From positions 1 through 15,144 of the forward strand of contig CBDDGJ010000002.1 of NCBI GenBank assembly GCA_965227805.1: a DNA stretch of 15,144 nt, given 5' to 3'. The notes under the pieces were generated by a model. The model was not told the DNA's origin and ran no database searches. It saw nothing but the letters and a program-made list of their open reading frames with translations. Position numbers and translations under genes: made by a program. This stretch comes from CBDDGJ01 sp965227805. Lineage in GTDB: Bacteria; Pseudomonadota; Alphaproteobacteria; RS24. This document shows positions 7,682 through 15,144 of this stretch, one piece after another (the first letter of the stretch is position 1; each line of letters starts with the position of its first letter).

Positions 7682-9153
7682 TGAGGCCCATTTCTGGCCC
7701 TTCAAAACAGCTCATATTTTGGTCGCGTTCATTTGGGCCTCCTTAGTTTCAATTTTTTGGGGATGCATTTCTTGCTTTTCGTTCGCGCCGCTTGTCATAA
7801 TCAAGCCAAATTGTTCACAAAATGTGGCACCAAAAATGGGCCCGCCACACAGCCCCATTTTTGGAACCTATGAGGGCCATTTCTGTGGCCGTTCCGAAAC
7901 AAGGTTCAATGGAATTGGGGGGCCAAAATTGGGTCCCCCAAAAACACAAATTGAGACCCAAAAGTGGTGCCAATTTTTGAGCCCCTCTTTGGACACCATG
8001 TGCTTACCGCCTGATGCTATTTCAAAATCCATTAATCATCAATCCAGCGTGCCAGAAACATGGGAGGCCCACATGACGAGACCGTTTTTCCAACCTAAAT
8101 CAAGCCCCATTTCCAGGCCCATGAAACCACGCAGAAGTCAAAGCCACATCCCAAATTGCGCCTCGTGTTGTTCAAAAAGCTCCGCTGCTGATACGCAGTG
8201 GAAAATACTTGATATGTGTGTGCGAGGGTGTAGTATATTGCGTCAATGTGCTTTAATTATGCGGATGAGCGTCGTTTGGCGTTGGGAACCATTTGATGCA
8301 AGGTGAACTTGTATTTTGTGCGGTCGCGCTTCATTTTGTATCGGATGCTTTGCATATGACACCTGCATGTTCATGGTGATCAGATTACCATGCACATATC
8401 TATGTATATTCTCTGCTGTTCTGGCAAGATTGTGTATATTCTATTGCGTTGCCAATCGATGTGTGTATTCGGCAGAGTGCGATGGATGCACTTGTCGGGA
8501 GTGTCATATTCATTGTTCGACCCGATGGTGTGAGAATCTCTATTGGAGCGCATTGAATTTGGACGGGTGTTGAGCCAGAGAAGCTGGTTTTCGATTTTGG
8601 AAATATCTGAGTTGATGTATTCGACACCTACATGTCCATGGTGATTGGATCACCATGTCCCTGCAAACACCTGATGTTGCTTCTGTGTGGGGACCCACGC
8701 AATTCCTCTAGGCGGTACCGCGGCGGGGAGACAGCGAAACGTGGGGATTACCACGATTCCATGTCTCACACACGGCAATAAATTTGACAGTGCTTTCGTG
8801 TGCGAAAGTACGCAATTACTATAGGCGGGACCGCAGCGGGACCGCGGCGGGACCGCAAAACGTGGGAATTCCCACGATTCCAGGTTGCAGGCGGGACCGG
8901 TCCCGCCGTCGGCGGGACCACTTTACCTGTAAATTTCTAGGAGCGGGACCGCATACCCCGTTTGGGAATTATAATAGTATACAAGGGGGGGTCAGGTGAT
9001 GTTTTGGAGGGTGTGAAGATTTTTCGGAGGATGTCTTGTCTACCTAATTAGCGTTGTATTCCTGGCAATCTTCCAAATGGGGTCTCTGGACTGCGAAGTG
9101 TTTTAAACTGCTGCTGCTGCCAATCCGCCTTTACAGCGCGTCCACCTCCAAGT
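7682..9153 (+). repeat. Satellite unit 6 (1,472 bp)
   Basis: Full-length canonical unit; no difference from unit 2 seen by eye. Confidence 0.96.
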
Positions 9154-10625
9154 TGAGGCCCATTTCTGGCCCTTCAAAACAGCTCATATTTTGGTCGCGT
9201 TCATTTGGGCCTCCTTAGTTTCAATTTTTTGGGGATGCATTTCTTGCTTTTCGTTCGCGCCGCTTGTCATAATCAAGCCAAATTGTTCACAAAATGTGGC
9301 ACCAAAAATGGGCCCGCCACACAGCCCCATTTTTGGAACCTATGAGGGCCATTTCTGTGGCCGTTCCGAAACAAGGTTCAATGGAATTGGGGGGCCAAAA
9401 TTGGGTCCCCCAAAAACACAAATTGAGACCCAAAAGTGGTGCCAATTTTTGAGCCCCTCTTTGGACACCATGTGCTTACCGCCTGATGCTATTTCAAAAT
9501 CCATTAATCATCAATCCAGCGTGCCAGAAACATGGGAGGCCCACATGACGAGACCGTTTTTCCAACCTAAATCAAGCCCCATTTCCAGGCCCATGAAACC
9601 ACGCAGAAGTCAAAGCCACATCCCAAATTGCGCCTCGTGTTGTTCAAAAAGCTCCGCTGCTGATACGCAGTGGAAAATACTTGATATGTGTGTGCGAGGG
9701 TGTAGTATATTGCGTCAATGTGCTTTAATTATGCGGATGAGCGTCGTTTGGCGTTGGGAACCATTTGATGCAAGGTGAACTTGTATTTTGTGCGGTCGCG
9801 CTTCATTTTGTATCGGATGCTTTGCATATGACACCTGCATGTTCATGGTGATCAGATTACCATGCACATATCTATGTATATTCTCTGCTGTTCTGGCAAG
9901 ATTGTGTATATTCTATTGCGTTGCCAATCGATGTGTGTATTCGGCAGAGTGCGATGGATGCACTTGTCGGGAGTGTCATATTCATTGTTCGACCCGATGG
10001 TGTGAGAATCTCTATTGGAGCGCATTGAATTTGGACGGGTGTTGAGCCAGAGAAGCTGGTTTTCGATTTTGGAAATATCTGAGTTGATGTATTCGACACC
10101 TACATGTCCATGGTGATTGGATCACCATGTCCCTGCAAACACCTGATGTTGCTTCTGTGTGGGGACCCACGCAATTCCTCTAGGCGGTACCGCGGCGGGG
10201 AGACAGCGAAACGTGGGGATTACCACGATTCCATGTCTCACACACGGCAATAAATTTGACAGTGCTTTCGTGTGCGAAAGTACGCAATTACTATAGGCGG
10301 GACCGCAGCGGGACCGCGGCGGGACCGCAAAACGTGGGAATTCCCACGATTCCAGGTTGCAGGCGGGACCGGTCCCGCCGTCGGCGGGACCACTTTACCT
10401 GTAAATTTCTAGGAGCGGGACCGCATACCCCGTTTGGGAATTATAATAGTATACAAGGGGGGGTCAGGTGATGTTTTGGAGGGTGTGAAGATTTTTCGGA
10501 GGATGTCTTGTCTACCTAATTAGCGTTGTATTCCTGGCAATCTTCCAAATGGGGTCTCTGGACTGCGAAGTGTTTTAAACTGCTGCTGCTGCCAATCCGC
10601 CTTTACAGCGCGTCCACCTCCAAGT
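9154..10625 (+). repeat. Satellite unit 7 (1,472 bp)
   Basis: Full-length canonical unit; no difference from unit 2 seen by eye. Confidence 0.96.
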
Positions 10626-12097
10626 TGAGGCCCATTTCTGGCCCTTCAAAACAGCTCATATTTTGGTCGCGTTCATTTGGGCCTCCTTAGTTTCAATTTT
10701 TTGGGGATGCATTTCTTGCTTTTCGTTCGCGCCGCTTGTCATAATCAAGCCAAATTGTTCACAAAATGTGGCACCAAAAATGGGCCCGCCACACAGCCCC
10801 ATTTTTGGAACCTATGAGGGCCATTTCTGTGGCCGTTCCGAAACAAGGTTCAATGGAATTGGGGGGCCAAAATTGGGTCCCCCAAAAACACAAATTGAGA
10901 CCCAAAAGTGGTGCCAATTTTTGAGCCCCTCTTTGGACACCATGTGCTTACCGCCTGATGCTATTTCAAAATCCATTAATCATCAATCCAGCGTGCCAGA
11001 AACATGGGAGGCCCACATGACGAGACCGTTTTTCCAACCTAAATCAAGCCCCATTTCCAGGCCCATGAAACCACGCAGAAGTCAAAGCCACATCCCAAAT
11101 TGCGCCTCGTGTTGTTCAAAAAGCTCCGCTGCTGATACGCAGTGGAAAATACTTGATATGTGTGTGCGAGGGTGTAGTATATTGCGTCAATGTGCTTTAA
11201 TTATGCGGATGAGCGTCGTTTGGCGTTGGGAACCATTTGATGCAAGGTGAACTTGTATTTTGTGCGGTCGCGCTTCATTTTGTATCGGATGCTTTGCATA
11301 TGACACCTGCATGTTCATGGTGATCAGATTACCATGCACATATCTATGTATATTCTCTGCTGTTCTGGCAAGATTGTGTATATTCTATTGCGTTGCCAAT
11401 CGATGTGTGTATTCGGCAGAGTGCGATGGATGCACTTGTCGGGAGTGTCATATTCATTGTTCGACCCGATGGTGTGAGAATCTCTATTGGAGCGCATTGA
11501 ATTTGGACGGGTGTTGAGCCAGAGAAGCTGGTTTTCGATTTTGGAAATATCTGAGTTGATGTATTCGACACCTACATGTCCATGGTGATTGGATCACCAT
11601 GTCCCTGCAAACACCTGATGTTGCTTCTGTGTGGGGACCCACGCAATTCCTCTAGGCGGTACCGCGGCGGGGAGACAGCGAAACGTGGGGATTACCACGA
11701 TTCCATGTCTCACACACGGCAATAAATTTGACAGTGCTTTCGTGTGCGAAAGTACGCAATTACTATAGGCGGGACCGCAGCGGGACCGCGGCGGGACCGC
11801 AAAACGTGGGAATTCCCACGATTCCAGGTTGCAGGCGGGACCGGTCCCGCCGTCGGCGGGACCACTTTACCTGTAAATTTCTAGGAGCGGGACCGCATAC
11901 CCCGTTTGGGAATTATAATAGTATACAAGGGGGGGTCAGGTGATGTTTTGGAGGGTGTGAAGATTTTTCGGAGGATGTCTTGTCTACCTAATTAGCGTTG
12001 TATTCCTGGCAATCTTCCAAATGGGGTCTCTGGACTGCGAAGTGTTTTAAACTGCTGCTGCTGCCAATCCGCCTTTACAGCGCGTCCACCTCCAAGT
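10626..12097 (+). repeat. Satellite unit 8 (1,472 bp)
   Basis: Full-length canonical unit; no difference from unit 2 seen by eye. Confidence 0.96.
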
Positions 12098-13569
12098 TGA
12101 GGCCCATTTCTGGCCCTTCAAAACAGCTCATATTTTGGTCGCGTTCATTTGGGCCTCCTTAGTTTCAATTTTTTGGGGATGCATTTCTTGCTTTTCGTTC
12201 GCGCCGCTTGTCATAATCAAGCCAAATTGTTCACAAAATGTGGCACCAAAAATGGGCCCGCCACACAGCCCCATTTTTGGAACCTATGAGGGCCATTTCT
12301 GTGGCCGTTCCGAAACAAGGTTCAATGGAATTGGGGGGCCAAAATTGGGTCCCCCAAAAACACAAATTGAGACCCAAAAGTGGTGCCAATTTTTGAGCCC
12401 CTCTTTGGACACCATGTGCTTACCGCCTGATGCTATTTCAAAATCCATTAATCATCAATCCAGCGTGCCAGAAACATGGGAGGCCCACATGACGAGACCG
12501 TTTTTCCAACCTAAATCAAGCCCCATTTCCAGGCCCATGAAACCACGCAGAAGTCAAAGCCACATCCCAAATTGCGCCTCGTGTTGTTCAAAAAGCTCCG
12601 CTGCTGATACGCAGTGGAAAATACTTGATATGTGTGTGCGAGGGTGTAGTATATTGCGTCAATGTGCTTTAATTATGCGGATGAGCGTCGTTTGGCGTTG
12701 GGAACCATTTGATGCAAGGTGAACTTGTATTTTGTGCGGTCGCGCTTCATTTTGTATCGGATGCTTTGCATATGACACCTGCATGTTCATGGTGATCAGA
12801 TTACCATGCACATATCTATGTATATTCTCTGCTGTTCTGGCAAGATTGTGTATATTCTATTGCGTTGCCAATCGATGTGTGTATTCGGCAGAGTGCGATG
12901 GATGCACTTGTCGGGAGTGTCATATTCATTGTTCGACCCGATGGTGTGAGAATCTCTATTGGAGCGCATTGAATTTGGACGGGTGTTGAGCCAGAGAAGC
13001 TGGTTTTCGATTTTGGAAATATCTGAGTTGATGTATTCGACACCTACATGTCCATGGTGATTGGATCACCATGTCCCTGCAAACACCTGATGTTGCTTCT
13101 GTGTGGGGACCCACGCAATTCCTCTAGGCGGTACCGCGGCGGGGAGACAGCGAAACGTGGGGATTACCACGATTCCATGTCTCACACACGGCAATAAATT
13201 TGACAGTGCTTTCGTGTGCGAAAGTACGCAATTACTATAGGCGGGACCGCAGCGGGACCGCGGCGGGACCGCAAAACGTGGGAATTCCCACGATTCCAGG
13301 TTGCAGGCGGGACCGGTCCCGCCGTCGGCGGGACCACTTTACCTGTAAATTTCTAGGAGCGGGACCGCATACCCCGTTTGGGAATTATAATAGTATACAA
13401 GGGGGGGTCAGGTGATGTTTTGGAGGGTGTGAAGATTTTTCGGAGGATGTCTTGTCTACCTAATTAGCGTTGTATTCCTGGCAATCTTCCAAATGGGGTC
13501 TCTGGACTGCGAAGTGTTTTAAACTGCTGCTGCTGCCAATCCGCCTTTACAGCGCGTCCACCTCCAAGT
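12098..13569 (+). repeat. Satellite unit 9 (1,472 bp), last canonical unit
   Basis: Full-length canonical unit, no difference from unit 2 seen by eye. It is directly followed by the rearranged unit 10, so the change from uniform to disturbed sequence is abrupt, not gradual. Confidence 0.96.
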
Positions 13570-13890
13570 TGAGGCCCATTTCTGGCCCTTCAAAACAGCT
13601 CATATTTTGGTCGCGTTCATTTGGGCCTCCTTAGTTTCAATTTTTTGGGGATGCATTTCTTGCTTTTCGTTCGCGCCGCTTGTCATAATCAAGCCAAATT
13701 GTTCACAAAATGTGGCACCAAAAATGGGCCCGCCACACAGCCCCATTTTTGGAACCTATGAGGGCCATTTCTGTGGCCGTTCCGAAACAAGGTTCAATGG
13801 AATTGGGGGGCCAAAATTGGGTCCCCCAAAAACACAAATTGAGACCCAAAAGTGGTGCCAATTTTTGAGCCCCTCTTTGGACACCATGTG

Positions 13891-13966
13891 CTTACCGCCT
13901 GATGCTATTTCAAAATCCATTAACCGTGGGGGGCTTACCGCCTGATGCTATTTCAAAATCCATTAA
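13891..13966 (+). repeat. 33-bp duplication with 10-bp filler in unit 10
   Basis: The 33-bp segment from CTTACCGCCTGATG to CCATTAA occurs at 13891-13923 and again at 13934-13966, separated by CCGTGGGGGG, which is absent from this place in all other units. The net gain of 43 bp breaks the 195-codon open frame that runs through every other unit. A duplication joined by untemplated or locally templated filler is typical of end-joining repair, if it is not an assembly error. Confidence 0.93.
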
Positions 13967-14401
13967 TCATCAATCCAGCGTGCCAGAAACATGGGAGGCC
14001 CACATGACGAGACCGTTTTTCCAACCTAAATCAAGCCCCATTTCCAGGCCCATGAAACCACGCAGAAGTCAAAGCCACATCCCAAATTGCGCCTCGTGTT
14101 GTTCAAAAAGCTCCGCTGCTGATACGCAGTGGAAAATACTTGATATGTGTGTGCGAGGGTGTAGTATATTGCGTCAATGTGCTTTAATTATGCGGATGAG
14201 CGTCGTTTGGCGTTGGGAACCATTTGATGCAAGGTGAACTTGTATTTTGTGCGGTCGCGCTTCATTTTGTATCGGATGCTTTGCATATGACACCTGCATG
14301 TTCATGGTGATCAGATTACCATGCACATATCTATGTATATTCTCTGCTGTTCTGGCAAGATTGTGTATATTCTATTGCGTTGCCAATCGATGTGTGTATT
14401 C

Positions 14402-14422
14402 GGCAGAGTGCTGTCAAATTCA
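14402..14422 (+). other. 21-bp deletion scar with one substitution in unit 10
   Basis: Other units read GAGTGC, then a 21-bp stretch (GATGGATGCACTTGTCGGGA plus G), then TGTCATATTCATT. Unit 10 reads GAGTGCTGTCAAATTCATT, so 21 bp are lost between 14411 and 14412 and T becomes A at 14417. The loss removes the loop and one arm of a short AGTGC/GCACT stem. The resulting CTGTCAAATT also equals the reverse complement of AATTTGACAG found about 270 bp downstream in the same unit (14690-14699), so an inverted template switch is an alternative to deletion plus substitution. Confidence 0.9.
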
Positions 14423-14750
14423 TTGTTCGACCCGATGGTGTGAGAATCTCTATTGGAGCGCATTGAATTTGGACGGGTGTTGAGCCAGAGAAGCTGGTTT
14501 TCGATTTTGGAAATATCTGAGTTGATGTATTCGACACCTACATGTCCATGGTGATTGGATCACCATGTCCCTGCAAACACCTGATGTTGCTTCTGTGTGG
14601 GGACCCACGCAATTCCTCTAGGCGGTACCGCGGCGGGGAGACAGCGAAACGTGGGGATTACCACGATTCCATGTCTCACACACGGCAATAAATTTGACAG
14701 TGCTTTCGTGTGCGAAAGTACGCAATTACTATAGGCGGGACCGCAGCGGG

Positions 14751-15144
14751 ACCGCGGCGGGACCGCAAAACGTGGGAATTCCCACGATTCCAGGTTGCAG
14801 GCGGGACCGGTCCCGCCGTCGGCGGGACCACTTTACCTGTAAATTTCTAGGAGCGGGACCGCATACCCCGTTTGGGAATTATAATAGTATACAAGGGGGG
14901 GGTCAGGTGATGTTTTGGAGGGTGTGAAGATTTTTCGGAGGATGTCTTGTCTACCGCGGCGGGACCGCAAAACGTGGGAATTCCCACGATTCCAGGTTGC
15001 AGGCGGGACCGGTCCCGCCGTCGGCGGGACCACTTTACCTGTAAATTTCTAGGAGCGGGACCGCATACCCCGTTGGGGAATTATAATAGTATACAAGGGG
15101 GGGTCAGGTGATGTTTTGGAGGGTGTGAAGATTTTTCGGAGGAT
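14751..15144 (+). repeat. Partial duplication of the GC-rich block at the end of unit 10
   Basis: Bases 14751-14943 are repeated at 14953-15144. The consensus after CTTGTCTACC is broken and the sequence restarts at the third GCGGGACCGC decamer. The junction shares ACC (14953-14955 equals 14751-14753). The copies differ by one substitution (T at 14873, G at 15075) and by G-run length (eight at 14885-14892, seven in the second copy). The duplicate carries a second set of the 16- and 18-bp palindromes, the TATA-like stretch and the G run. The window ends before it is clear whether the second copy continues into a normal unit tail. Confidence 0.92.

Larger units (their letters stand above)
1..15144 (+). 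repeat. Tandem array of a 1,472-bp non-coding satellite unit
   Basis: The same sequence recurs head to tail ten times, filling the window. Start-to-start distances are 1787, 1472, 1472, 1478, 1472, 1472, 1472, 1472 and 1472 bp. The odd values are explained by a 315-bp internal duplication in unit 1 and two extra CTG triplets in unit 4. Central units look identical by eye, so the array was either amplified recently or is actively homogenised. No recognisable gene is present. The longest open frame in each unit (195 codons) opens on TTG, contains only 156 codons from its first ATG, and resembles no known family. The other repeated frames also open on TTG or GTG. A eukaryotic nuclear satellite is the best reading; a concatemer of a 1.47-kb circle or an assembly artefact cannot be excluded. 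Confidence 0.97.
13570..15144 (+). repeat. Satellite unit 10, rearranged and incomplete
   Basis: The last unit follows the consensus but carries four separate changes. There is a 43-bp insertion (33-bp duplication plus 10 bp of filler, 13924-13966). A 21-bp deletion lies between 14411 and 14412, with a T-to-A change at 14417. The G7 run becomes G8 at 14885-14892. After 14955 the sequence jumps back about 200 bp and restarts the GC-rich block, which runs to the window end. The final stretch of the consensus (unit positions 1364-1472, including the CTG run) is therefore missing. The changes may be real array-edge decay or contig-end errors. Confidence 0.93.

Noticed and set aside
14833..15033. 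66-codon minus-strand frame at the right edge
   Set aside because: It exists only because of the rearranged junction near 14955, opens on GTG and has no family resemblance.

Overview
The whole window is one tandem array of a non-coding repeat unit of 1,472 bp (a macrosatellite). Nine units, plus a tenth rearranged one, run head to tail on the + strand, and no unique flanking sequence is visible at either end. Taking the first base of the window as unit position 1, units start at 1, 1788, 3260, 4732, 6210, 7682, 9154, 10626, 12098 and 13570. By eye, units 2, 3 and 5-9 look identical. Unit 4 differs only by two extra CTG triplets. All other visible differences are in the first and last units. 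I recognise no protein gene, rRNA, tRNA, other known RNA gene, CRISPR array or transposase. The longest repeated open frames open on TTG or GTG rather than ATG and resemble no protein family I know.

A 15-kb gene-free stretch of near-identical kilobase-scale units points to a eukaryotic nuclear genome (centromeric, subtelomeric or other heterochromatic satellite, or a spacer array). The species cannot be named from the sequence. A concatenated small circular DNA or an assembly artefact is an alternative, because the window begins and ends inside the repeat.

Layout of one unit, using unit 2 (1788-3259). (i) 1788-2155 is rich in degenerate CCAAAAATGGGCC-type words in both orientations and holds three consecutive stem-loops. 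(ii) 2160-2463 shows nothing recognisable. (iii) 2464-2766 is bounded by two diverged copies of a 38-39-bp hairpin element, 265 bp apart. (iv) 2793-3098 is a GC-rich, palindrome-dense block. It has two diverged copies of a 68-75-bp module, three GCGGGACCGC decamers at exact 11-bp spacing, a 16-bp and an 18-bp perfect palindrome, a three-arm structure that can fold two ways, and then a TATAAT-containing stretch and a G7 run. (v) 3099-3259 holds a short CTG microsatellite and nothing else notable. Block (iv) is the best candidate for the functional part of the unit: a protein-binding site, a promoter for satellite transcripts or a replication-related element. This is inference.

The array edges are structurally disturbed. 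Unit 1 carries an internal 315-bp direct duplication. Unit 10 carries a 33-bp duplication with 10 bp of filler, a 21-bp deletion, a G-run change, and a back-jump that restarts the GC-rich block about 200 bp upstream. Either these are true array-edge units that escaped homogenisation, or they are low-coverage contig-end errors.
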